Positions 1 through 5,358 of a DNA stretch of 7,055 bases are shown here, in pieces. A program made the position numbers and the translations under genes. This stretch comes from Amphritea sp. (lineage in GTDB: Bacteria > Pseudomonadota > Gammaproteobacteria > Pseudomonadales > Nitrincolaceae): assembly GCA_024679635.1 (NCBI GenBank), contig JAIBDA010000071.1:1-7055 (forward strand), written 5' to 3'. How positions within the stretch are numbered: position 1 is the first letter of the stretch; each line of letters starts with the position of its first letter. The notes below the pieces were generated by a model, which saw only the letters and a program-made list of their open reading frames with translations, had not been told where the DNA came from and did not search any database.

Positions 1-79
1 ATAAGATATTGAAAAATAAAGATTTATTATGATGATGGTTTTTGTGAAATATTGTTTATAACTTTAGAGGTATGAAGAT

Positions 80-304
80 ATGTGCAGTGGGTAACTTTGT
101 CTGTTTATAAAGTTTTTTGGGTTAGCGAGGGGGCGAAGGTGTCTTGCACCTAAGAATACCTTCTGGGTATTGGTTTTCAATGAGGCTGGAGATCGATACA
201 CGTATTATAAAGCTATTGGCTGTACCTCAAAAACCGTTAATGGACTATCTTATTTATCTTACAGCTACGATGTGCGAGTACTGAAACAGCCGTCTGTCTC
301 GTGA
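80..304 (+). pseudogene. Possible small gene remnant, unrecognised
   Basis: A frame with no stop runs from 95 to the TGA at 302-304, about 69 codons. Its later part reads plausibly as protein, with residues such as FWVLVFNEAGDRYTYYKAIG and then a Ser/Tyr-rich tail ending KQPSVS. There is no ATG or GTG in the open part; the only usual alternative start is TTG at 170. In the same frame an ATG lies at 80-82, preceded by AGAGG at 66-70 at a good ribosome-binding distance, but a TAA at codon 5 (92-94) interrupts it. The stop is followed after 8 bases by a terminator-like hairpin, as expected at a gene end. I do not recognise the product. It could be a small gene killed by one nonsense change, a structured RNA, or a chance open frame. 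Confidence 0.2.
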
Positions 305-312
305 GATAGTTT

Positions 313-344
313 GAACAGGCCAAAGTATTCAGGGCCTGTTCTTT
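313..344 (+). terminator. Terminator-like hairpin with short T run
   Basis: A perfect 9-bp stem, GAACAGGCC at 313-321 and GGCCTGTTC at 333-341, closes an 11-base loop. It is followed by only three or four T residues, so it is a weak intrinsic terminator on the plus strand. Read on the minus strand, downstream of trxC, the stem is followed by AAACTATC with no T run, so it could at most protect that transcript's 3' end. The direction is therefore inferred from the T run and the preceding plus-strand open frame. Confidence 0.4.
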
Positions 345-432
345 GCGCACTAGCATGCCCTTTAGTTGCTCAGGGTTCTATGGTTCGCAATAGCAACCTA
401 TTGATCTTAGTCGTACCATTTTTAGACGTTAT

Positions 433-870
433 TCAAAGACTAACGCCTTGTTGTCCTAGCCATTGTTTTAGTTGTCCAAGAGGAAGAGCACCGCTAATTC
501 TGGCGATCTCTTTCCCTTGTTTAAACAGAATTAGTGTGGGGATTGAACGGATCTGTAATTGACCCGCTATAGCCTGCTCGGCTTCTGTATCAAGCTTAGC
601 CAGCCTGAGGGCCGGTTCAAACTGCGCTGCCGCTTGTTCAAAGATAGGGGCGAATTGTTGGCAAGGTCCACACCAGGTAGCCCAGCAATCTATCAAAACA
701 GGAATATCATTTCGGTTGATCATGCTTTGATAGTTATTACTGGTCAGTGCTGTAGTGGCTCCCTGAAACAACGGCTGTTTACATTTGCCACATTTAGGCC
801 CGTCACCGAGTCTGGCGGTTGGTACATTGTTGGTTGCTGAGCACTTAGGGCAGCAGATATTTGAATTCAT
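433..870 (-). CDS. trxC: Thioredoxin 2 (TrxC), zinc-binding thioredoxin
   Basis: Cytoplasmic thiol-disulfide reductase of 145 residues (E. coli TrxC has 139). The N-terminal zinc module typical of TrxC is present, with ligand pairs C7-x-x-C10 and C27-x-x-C30. The thioredoxin fold follows, with the redox motif WCGPC at 66-70 and the cis-proline in SIPT at 109-112. In the family, thioredoxin reductase reduces the active site, and TrxC serves oxidative-stress and reductive-enzyme roles. Two extra cysteines are visible: C6 beside the first zinc ligand, and C62 four residues before the active-site tryptophan, where E. coli has Phe (DFWAPWC versus DCWATWC). The ATG at 870 has AAGGA six bases upstream. 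It starts 33 bases after mnmE on the same strand, so it is probably co-transcribed with it. No convincing minus-strand terminator follows. Confidence 0.95.
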   Translation of the reverse strand: MNSNICCPKCSATNNVPTARLGDGPKCGKCKQPLFQGATTALTSNNYQSMINRNDIPVLIDCWATWCGPCQQFAPIFEQAAAQFEPALRLAKLDTEAEQAIAGQLQIRSIPTLILFKQGKEIARISGALPLGQLKQWLGQQGVSL

Positions 871-903
871 AGTTAGTCCTTACTTACCTGTGAGCACAAT
901 TGT

Positions 904-2271
904 TTATTTACCAATACAGAATGAGCTGAAGATACGCCCCAGCAAATCATCAGAACTGAATTCACCAGTAATTTCACTCAGATGTTGTTGCGCCTGACGC
1001 AGGTCTTCTGCCAATAGTTCGCCAGCACCCCCATAAATGAGCTGCTCTTGTCCGGTTAATAGCAGACTTTGGGCACGGTTAAGTGCATCAATATGCCGGC
1101 GTCTGGCCAGGAACCCACCTTCGGTAGTGCTGGCGAATCCCATACAGTCTTTGAGATGCTGGCGCAGATTGTCTACCCCTATATTTGCTTTTGCAGATAG
1201 GGACAGCAAGGTATGTCCATCATGCTCACCGATGATGGGTTGCTCCGATGTCAGGTCACATTTGTTTCGGATAACCGTTATCTTGCTTCGGTCTTCAAGC
1301 TGACTGACAAATTCCGGCCAGATCTGTTCCGGGTCATCGGTGGCCGTGGTAGTACCATCCACTATTAATAATACCCGGTCTGCTTTTTGAATTTCATCCC
1401 AGGCGCGGCTAATACCTATTCGCTCAACTTCGTCAGGAGAGTCTCGCAGACCTGCAGTATCAATGATGTGCAACGGCATGCCATCAATATGGATATGTTC
1501 TCGTAAAACATCCCGAGTAGTACCGGCGATATCGGTAACGATAGCGGATTCTTTACCAGCCAGTGCGTTGAGCAGGCTGGATTTACCGGCGTTTGGCCGA
1601 CCGGCAATGACTACATTCATCCCTTCGCGGATCAGACTTCCCTGTCGTGCTTCCTGTTTAACATCAGAGAGAGTATCGATAACTTGTTGTAGGTCTCTCG
1701 CTACTTTGCCATCGGCGAGAAAGTCGATCTCTTCTTCTGGAAAATCGATAGCAGCTTCTACATAGATCCGTAGTTGAGTCAGTGATTCTACGAGCGTATG
1801 AATTCGGTCAGAGAAAGCACCCTGTAGTGATTTAAGCGCACAACGAGCTGCCTGCTCTGAGCTGGAATCGATCAGATCGGCGATAGCTTCAGCCTGTGTC
1901 AGATCCAGTTTATCGTTGAGAAAGGCCCGTTCTGAGAACTCTCCGGGATTAGCCAGGCGCGCGCCACAGTCAACAACCCGGCGCAGAATGAAGTCCATAA
2001 TGATAGGACCACCGTGACCCTGAAGCTCTAATACATCTTCACCGGTAAAGGAGTTCGGGCCGGGAAAATAGAGAGCAATACCCTGATCCAGCTGATTTTT
2101 GTCAGCATCATAGAACGGTCCATAATGAGCATAGCGGGGTTTAGGAACAAAACCGATTACCTGTTCAGCAATGGTTGCAGCCAGCTTTCCTGAGACGCGA
2201 ATAATGCCAACCCCACCACGTCCTGGAGGAGTTGCTTGAGCGGCTATTGTGTCCTGGTTAATCAGGGTCAT
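904..2271 (-). CDS. mnmE: tRNA uridine-5-carboxymethylaminomethyl modification GTPase MnmE
   Basis: This is a potassium-dependent GTPase that, with MnmG, installs the cmnm5 group on U34 of certain tRNAs using methylene-tetrahydrofolate. It is a full 455 residues (E. coli 454). Order: N-terminal folate-binding domain (about 1-118), helical domain, G domain (about 216-380), then the C-terminal helical segment. Visible motifs are G1 GRPNAGKS at 224-231, the switch/K-loop TDIAGTTRD at 246-254, G3 DTAG at 271-274, G4 NKCD at 336-339, and the C-terminal catalytic FCIGK at 451-455 with C452. The ATG at 2271 has only a weak GGA eight bases upstream. It lies 329 bases after yidC and behind that gene's terminator, so it likely has its own promoter in the gap, though none stands out. 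trxC follows 33 bases downstream. Its usual partner mnmG is not in the window. Confidence 0.98.
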   Translation of the reverse strand: MTLINQDTIAAQATPPGRGGVGIIRVSGKLAATIAEQVIGFVPKPRYAHYGPFYDADKNQLDQGIALYFPGPNSFTGEDVLELQGHGGPIIMDFILRRVVDCGARLANPGEFSERAFLNDKLDLTQAEAIADLIDSSSEQAARCALKSLQGAFSDRIHTLVESLTQLRIYVEAAIDFPEEEIDFLADGKVARDLQQVIDTLSDVKQEARQGSLIREGMNVVIAGRPNAGKSSLLNALAGKESAIVTDIAGTTRDVLREHIHIDGMPLHIIDTAGLRDSPDEVERIGISRAWDEIQKADRVLLIVDGTTTATDDPEQIWPEFVSQLEDRSKITVIRNKCDLTSEQPIIGEHDGHTLLSLSAKANIGVDNLRQHLKDCMGFASTTEGGFLARRRHIDALNRAQSLLLTGQEQLIYGGAGELLAEDLRQAQQHLSEITGEFSSDDLLGRIFSSFCIGK

Positions 2272-2346
2272 AGGTTTTTTCCGAAATTATTCAGTCTAAA
2301 TATAGACCGCACTTTAACATTTTTTAGTGGTTTTTCGTTAGATTAT

Positions 2347-2434
2347 GAGTCATAGCTCGTCGTTCGATCGTCACAAAGAAGGTGACTTTTTAAGAGCCGT
2401 AACTCGTAGCTCGATCGTCACAAAAAACGTGACT
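2347..2434 (+). repeat. Two tandem imperfect 41-nt repeats, each with a hairpin
   Basis: Copies at 2347-2387 and 2394-2434 (47-base period) match at 34 of 41 positions by hand alignment. Each ends in a TCGATCGTCACAAA block followed by GTGACT. Each contains a perfect 5-bp stem, GTCAC/GTGAC, with a 7-base loop (2370-2386 and 2417-2433). The first hairpin is followed by five Ts; the second is not. The 5' half of each copy contains heptamer-like units such as TAGCTCG and TAACTCG. A partial third copy of that 5' half appears at about 2435-2447 (GTTGCTCG against GTAACTCG). The nature is unknown: a dispersed intergenic repeat, binding sites, or part of a small RNA. Confidence 0.7.
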
Positions 2435-2438
2435 AGCC

Positions 2439-2549
2439 CGTTGCTCGGTAAGGACCTTCTTTAATTAGTAAGGAAGGTTTTTTTGAGTTAAGTGCTTTGT
2501 AAGAAAGTTGTTGCATAGGATTGGTGAAAACAAATAATTCCGAGCAACG
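2439..2549. repeat. 10-bp perfect inverted repeat spanning 111 bases
   Basis: CGTTGCTCGG at 2439-2448 is exactly reverse-complementary to CCGAGCAACG at 2540-2549. The arms enclose 91 bases that include the plus-strand terminator at 2454-2484. The outer right arm lies immediately before the yidC terminator, and the left arm belongs to the partial third repeat copy. They could be ends of a small inserted element, two opposed copies of the heptamer motif, or a long-range RNA stem. Confidence 0.55.
2454..2484 (+). terminator. Strong plus-strand intrinsic terminator
   Basis: A 10-bp stem pairs 2454-2463 with 2469-2478, containing one G-U pair when transcribed, around a 5-base loop ATTAG. It leads into a run of seven Ts ending at 2484. 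The T run is on the plus strand; on the minus strand the stem is followed by CCTTACCG, so it should not work in the direction of the flanking yidC and mnmE genes. No plus-strand gene lies upstream in the window. Confidence 0.75.
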
Positions 2550-2553
2550 CAAT

Positions 2554-2580
2554 AAAAAAGGCCTCCGAAGAGACCTTTTT
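2554..2580 (-). terminator. Intrinsic terminator of the rpmH-rnpA-yidC transcript
   Basis: On the minus strand the RNA folds as GGUCUC, UUCG tetraloop, GAGGCC (2575-2570 with 2565-2560, one G-U pair), followed by six U residues. Flanking A and T runs extend the stem. It begins 20 bases past the yidC stop. The stem also works on the plus strand, with one C-A mismatch and a five-T tail, so it may be bidirectional. Confidence 0.88.
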
Positions 2581-2600
2581 ATCAAACGGAGAGGCTAAGC

Positions 2601-4271
2601 TTACTTGCCTTCACCTTCAATCTGTTTGTTGATTATGTACTGCTGAGTAATCGACAATACGTTGTTCACCAACCAGTACAGAACCAGACCTGCAGGGAAC
2701 CATAGGAAGAAGAAGGTGAACATGATGGGTAGCATCTTCATAATCTTCGCTTGCATTGGGTCCGGAGGTGTTGGGTTCAGTAACTGCTGAATGAACATAG
2801 TCGCGCCCATCAGAATTGGCAGCAGGAAGTAAGGGTCCATCACCGACAAGTCGTGGATCCACAATACGAACGGCGCGTGACGCAGTTCAACAGACTCCAA
2901 CAGAACCCAATACAGCGCAATAAATATAGGCATCTGAGCAACAATAGGAAGACAGCCACCCAGTGGGTTGATCTTCTCTTTCTTGTATAGCTCCATCATC
3001 GACTGTGACATCTTCTGACGGTCATCGCCATAGAGCTCTTTCAGACGCTTCATCTCAGGGCCAAACTTACGCATCTTGGCCATCGATTTAAATGCTTTTG
3101 CATTTACCTGGAATAGCAGGGCTTTCACCAGGATTGTGATGAAGATGATAGCAACACCCCAGTTACCGACAAATCCCTGAATCCACTTAAGTACCATCGC
3201 CATTGGTGATGCAATGAACCAGAGGATACCGTAATCAACGGTCAACTCCAGTTCTGGTGCAGCCTCTTCCAACAGCTCACTAATTTTAGGTCCTGCGTAG
3301 AAGTTGGCGCTAACGGTTTTAGTTTCACCAGCGGCTAAATTAATCTCTGGAGAAACAAAGCCGGCAATATGCTTATCGCCGCTAACACGACTGCTGTATG
3401 TGTATTCAGCACCGGGTGCTGGAATCCAGGCGCTCAGGAAGTAATGTTGCGACATTGCAACCCAACCATCCGGGCTAACCTTCTTAAAATTAGCTTCCTG
3501 CATATCATCGAAAGATAGCTTTTCGTAGGCATCTTCAGTTGTTGAGAAAACGGCACCCAGGAATGACTGCATACCCATATCAGTTGTTTGCGAAGGATCT
3601 TCAGAAGCATCACGCTTTATCTGGCCGAACAGTTTGCCCTGCCAGTTTTCAGCAGAACCGTTATCAACCACATATTCCTGGGTAATAATGTAGCTACCAG
3701 GAGTAAAGCGGAAGCGCTTGGTTACGACAACACCATTTTCAGAATTGAGGGTCAGATCTACAACCAGCTCATCGCCTTCCAGCTGATAGCTGTTTTGGGC
3801 GGTGGTGTAAGCGGGGCGACCTTCAGGGTTCGCATCCGGACCGTCTTTACCGATCAAGCCACTCTGGGACACGTAAGTACGGCCACCATTTTGTTCTAGT
3901 AGAACAAATGGTTGGTCATTGTCCAGGGCTGCTTTGTAATCAACCAGCGCGACTTCGATAATGTCGCCACCTTTAGTATCGATCAGTAATTGCAGAACAT
4001 CAGTTTTAACTTTAATCAGTTGCTGCTGATTTGTAGCAGTTACTGCTTTGGCTTCAGGCAAGTCTGAGCTTTCAGGAGCATCAGTATTCGTAGTTAAAGG
4101 AAGATCACTATCTTCTTTTACTACAGGCTCTGTAACTGACTTATAAGCGGAAACAGACTCGGCCTGGGCAACCGGCTCAGTCTTTACCCCATAGTCCTGG
4201 TTCCATTGTAGCACCAGCATATAAGAGATAATTGCCAGTGCTGCGATCAATATTATGCGCTGTACATCCAT
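2601..4271 (-). CDS. yidC: Membrane protein insertase YidC
   Basis: Inner-membrane insertase and chaperone of the YidC/Oxa1/Alb3 family that inserts membrane proteins alone or with SecYEG. It has 556 residues (E. coli 548). A first membrane segment at about 5-22 is followed by a Ser/Thr/Glu-rich linker and the large periplasmic domain (to about 340) found in Gram-negative YidC. The conserved core follows: membrane segments at about 345-365 and 371-390, a charged cytoplasmic coiled-coil hairpin (about 395-433), then segments at about 440-459, 479-497 and 512-535. Landmarks are NPLGGCLPI at 435-443 and FFLWFPAGLVLYW at 520-532. The positive groove residue, Arg366 in E. coli, appears to be Lys383 here (TILVKALLF). 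The start lies 18 bases after the rnpA stop with no clear ribosome binding site, which suggests translational coupling. yidD, usually between rnpA and yidC, is absent. Confidence 0.98.
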   Translation of the reverse strand: MDVQRIILIAALAIISYMLVLQWNQDYGVKTEPVAQAESVSAYKSVTEPVVKEDSDLPLTTNTDAPESSDLPEAKAVTATNQQQLIKVKTDVLQLLIDTKGGDIIEVALVDYKAALDNDQPFVLLEQNGGRTYVSQSGLIGKDGPDANPEGRPAYTTAQNSYQLEGDELVVDLTLNSENGVVVTKRFRFTPGSYIITQEYVVDNGSAENWQGKLFGQIKRDASEDPSQTTDMGMQSFLGAVFSTTEDAYEKLSFDDMQEANFKKVSPDGWVAMSQHYFLSAWIPAPGAEYTYSSRVSGDKHIAGFVSPEINLAAGETKTVSANFYAGPKISELLEEAAPELELTVDYGILWFIASPMAMVLKWIQGFVGNWGVAIIFITILVKALLFQVNAKAFKSMAKMRKFGPEMKRLKELYGDDRQKMSQSMMELYKKEKINPLGGCLPIVAQMPIFIALYWVLLESVELRHAPFVLWIHDLSVMDPYFLLPILMGATMFIQQLLNPTPPDPMQAKIMKMLPIMFTFFFLWFPAGLVLYWLVNNVLSITQQYIINKQIEGEGK

Positions 4272-4289
4272 GGTTTCTGGACCATTCTG

Positions 4290-4673
4290 TTATTTATGTG
4301 ATGTGGTTTTAAGTTTCGTCTTAGACCGTTTAATCAGTCGAGTCCAGCTACGCGAAATAAGCGACTGTATTTCCTCATTGTCTAGATCCCCTAACCCTTT
4401 TCTAGAAAGGATAACGATATCGACATTTGGAAGTGAATGCTGATTTAAACGATAGGACTCGCGAATGATACGCCGAACGCGGTTACGATTAACAGCTAAA
4501 CGGATATTTTTTTTGGAGAAGACGAAGCCAATACGGGGATGGTCGAGCTCGTTTGGACAGGCAAGGATCAACAGATGTTTTTCTGACACCTTGATACTAG
4601 CTCGGCTGAATACCTGTTTAAAATCCCCGCCTGTTAACAGTCTTAACTGACGGGGATAGCTGAATTCATTCAT
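4290..4673 (-). CDS. rnpA: Ribonuclease P protein component
   Basis: Basic protein subunit of RNase P, which assists the catalytic RNA in removing 5' leaders from precursor tRNAs. It has 127 residues (E. coli 119). The family's RNR signature is clear in NIRLAVNRNRVRRIIRES at 56-73, with N62, R63, N64, R65, R67 and R68. The N-terminal substrate-binding part with FKQVF at 18-22 and the C-terminal basic tail (KRSKTKLK) also fit. It starts 24 bases after the rpmH stop, with only a weak AGG ten to eleven bases upstream, in the conserved rpmH-rnpA order. Its stop is 18 bases from the yidC start, leaving no room for yidD. Expression is likely driven by the rpmH promoter. Confidence 0.97.
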   Translation of the reverse strand: MNEFSYPRQLRLLTGGDFKQVFSRASIKVSEKHLLILACPNELDHPRIGFVFSKKNIRLAVNRNRVRRIIRESYRLNQHSLPNVDIVILSRKGLGDLDNEEIQSLISRSWTRLIKRSKTKLKTTSHK

Positions 4674-4697
4674 TCAGTGAGCCTGACGGGCAAATGC

Positions 4698-4832
4698 TTA
4701 TGCTGACAGACGCTTACGGCCTTTAGCACGACGGCGATTGATGATTGTACGGCCATTTTTAGTTGCCATACGTGCACGAAAACCGTGAGTACGCTTGCGC
4801 TTCAGGTTACTTGGTTGAAATGTTCTTTTCAT
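4698..4832 (-). CDS. rpmH: 50S ribosomal protein L34
   Basis: A 44-residue, highly basic protein of the large ribosomal subunit. The sequence opens [18 protein letters not shown] and ends GRKRLSA, the standard L34 pattern at the usual length. The same frame stays open upstream to 4937, but the true start is the ATG at 4832. L34 homologues begin MKRTFQPS, and AGGA sits eight bases upstream at 4844-4841. It is the first gene of the leftward rpmH-rnpA-yidC group and faces away from dnaA across the origin. Confidence 0.98.
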   Translation of the reverse strand: MKRTFQPSNLKRKRTHGFRARMATKNGRTIINRRRAKGRKRLSA

Positions 4833-4840
4833 TGGATCAG

Positions 4841-4844
4841 TCCT
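4841..4844 (-). promoter_or_regulatory. Ribosome binding site fixing the rpmH start
   Basis: AGGA on the minus strand, eight bases before the ATG at 4832. It supports the 44-residue L34 start over the upstream in-frame ATG at 4937. Confidence 0.75.
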
Positions 4845-4908
4845 ACTAACATACGTTGTGGTGGTATCAGTAAGGTTGCTGAATCCCACGGCCAAAAACA
4901 GACGCGGA

Positions 4909-4937
4909 ATTCTAGTGAAATATTCTACATATTGCAA
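4909..4937 (-). promoter_or_regulatory. Sigma70-type promoter for rpmH-rnpA-yidC
   Basis: On the minus strand, TTGCAA (4937-4932, 4 of 6 to TTGACA) is separated by 17 bases from TAGAAT (4914-4909, 5 of 6 to TATAAT). Transcription would start near 4902, giving a leader of about 70 bases before L34. A second candidate, TTGGAC at about 4953, has a poorer -10. Confidence 0.6.
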
Positions 4938-4993
4938 ACACTTCCGGTGTCCAATTGTGAAAAAGGCTTAATTTTTTGTTTGCCTTCTATATA

Positions 4994-5009
4994 GGTTATT
5001 TTTATAACC
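4994..5009. repeat. Perfect palindromic hairpin at the oriC edge
   Basis: GGTTAT at 4994-4999 pairs perfectly with ATAACC at 5004-5009 around a TTTT loop. It lies in the AT-rich part of the origin, 15 bases before the first DnaA-like boxes. It could be a protein-binding palindrome or part of the unwinding element. Confidence 0.5.
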
Positions 5010-5023
5010 GTTTAAAATATGAT

Positions 5024-5040
5024 TTATTCAGATATGCACA
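5024..5040 (+). promoter_or_regulatory. Pair of adjoining DnaA boxes, one mismatch each
   Basis: TTATTCAGA (5024-5032) and ATATGCACA (5032-5040) each differ from TTATNCACA at one position. They share one base and point the same way, opposite to the boxes nearer dnaA. They adjoin the AT-rich half of the origin. Confidence 0.5.
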
Positions 5041-5099
5041 ATTATTTGGGGTTAAGTCAATAAATTTCTTTTAAAACAAATATTTGTCCTGTTGTTAAG

Positions 5100-5174
5100 T
5101 CTGGATATTACCTGTTCCTAAATTATGGATAGTTTTTTGTCTATCGATCTGTTTCCCGCGTAACTTCTGGATAT
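5100..5174 (-). promoter_or_regulatory. Cluster of degenerate DnaA boxes
   Basis: TCTGGATAT at 5100-5108 and again at 5166-5174, with TATGGATAG at 5124-5132, each differ from TGTGGATAA at two positions. All share the orientation of the perfect box at 5231. The two identical copies are 66 bases apart. They may be weak, ATP-DnaA-type sites; some could be chance matches. Confidence 0.4.
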
Positions 5175-5230
5175 ATCGCTAATTGATTGAAATACATGCA
5201 TAAATTAATTAGTAACAGATTGCTTCTAAC

Positions 5231-5239
5231 TGTGGATAA
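5231..5239 (-). promoter_or_regulatory. Perfect consensus DnaA box
   Basis: TGTGGATAA on the plus strand is the exact reverse complement of the strong DnaA box TTATCCACA. It lies 120 bases before the dnaA start and is the best DnaA site in the window. It is likely used for origin binding and possibly for dnaA autoregulation. Confidence 0.88.
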
Positions 5240-5302
5240 GAGGGCTGTTACAAGGTATCATCTGCTGATAATTTTCTAGGATTATCGTCTTGCCTTATCA
5301 CT

Positions 5303-5325
5303 TCTTTAGACAACCTCTTTAGACA
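5303..5325 (+). repeat. 10-bp direct repeat in the dnaA leader
   Basis: TCTTTAGACA occurs at 5303-5312 and again at 5316-5325, a 13-base period, 34 bases before the dnaA start. A shorter echo, GAGACAG, follows at 5331-5337. It might be a regulator site or a leader RNA element; the function is unknown. Confidence 0.55.
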
Positions 5326-5347
5326 TAGTGGAGACAGCGGGATTATT

Positions 5348-5352
5348 AAGGA
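5348..5352 (+). promoter_or_regulatory. Ribosome binding site of dnaA
   Basis: AAGGA lies six bases before the ATG at 5359 and supports this start, which also gives the conserved N-terminus [10 protein letters not shown]. Confidence 0.8.
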
Positions 5353-5358
5353 TTAGCT

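Larger units (their letters stand above)
1..432. other. AT-rich region without a confident gene
   Basis: This is the stretch beyond the 3' end of trxC. No recognisable protein or RNA family is visible on either strand. The first ~118 bases are very AT-rich with stops in all plus frames. From about 120 onward composition is more balanced and there are several short perfect inverted repeats: 137-141 with 147-151, 155-160 with 166-171, 244-250 with 304-310, and the terminator-like 313-321 with 333-341. One plus-strand frame stays open from 95 to 304 (separate entry). Bases 345-432 hold only a small bulged hairpin near 390 and nothing I can name. No tRNA, rRNA, SRP RNA or tmRNA signature was found. 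Confidence 0.6.
2272..2600. other. mnmE-yidC intergenic region with repeats and terminators
   Basis: 329 bases with no protein gene. From the mnmE side there is a small hairpin, GTCTA at 2294-2298 with TAGAC at 2303-2307, close to where an mnmE promoter would lie. Next come two imperfect direct repeats (2347-2434), a strong plus-strand terminator (2454-2484), a 69-base AT-rich stretch with no feature of its own, one arm of an inverted repeat (2540-2549), and the yidC terminator (2554-2580). A TATATT on the minus strand near 2298-2303 could be an mnmE -10 element, but no matching -35 is visible. Confidence 0.6.
4940..5358. other. Chromosomal replication origin (oriC)
   Basis: The rpmH-dnaA gap is the expected oriC position in Pseudomonas-like gammaproteobacteria. 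The half nearer rpmH (about 4965-5095) is very AT-rich and is the likely unwinding element. DnaA-box-like 9-mers are scattered from 5024 to 5239, including one perfect consensus box. Only one GATC is seen (5145-5148), unlike the GATC-dense enteric origin. No clear IHF site matched. A weak dnaA promoter may lie at 5187-5215 (TTGAAA, 17-base gap, TAGTAA), just before the perfect DnaA box, which would fit autorepression. The part from 5240 to 5358 is the dnaA leader. Confidence 0.85.

Noticed and set aside
311..562. Plus-strand frame over the trxC 3' end and the hairpin
   Set aside because: It begins on the terminator-like hairpin and overlaps trxC in antisense; no domain is recognisable.
2347..2434. 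CRISPR array
   Set aside because: Only two imperfect copies separated by 6 bases, with no spacer-sized unique sequences and no cas genes.
3121..3123. Lys383 in YidC in place of the E. coli Arg366 groove residue, considered as an anomaly
   Set aside because: From recollection of other gammaproteobacterial YidC proteins, such as Pseudomonas, lysine is usual here, and positive charge is kept. The coordinate given is approximate.
3588..3899. Plus-strand 103-codon frame inside yidC
   Set aside because: It is antisense to the well-supported YidC periplasmic domain, with no ribosome binding site or recognisable motif.
4647..4690. CTGACGGG repeated at 4647-4654 and 4683-4690
   Set aside because: An 8-base repeat across the rnpA start with no pairing or regulatory context; chance is likely.
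4698..4937. Longer 79-residue version of the rpmH frame starting at 4937
   Set aside because: L34 homologues begin at [12 protein letters not shown] precedes the ATG at 4832, and the likely promoter -10 lies inside the extension.
5320..5349. TAGACA with TATTAA as a dnaA promoter
   Set aside because: The -10 would overlap the ribosome binding site and start transcription at the start codon, while a good AAGGA argues for a normal leader.
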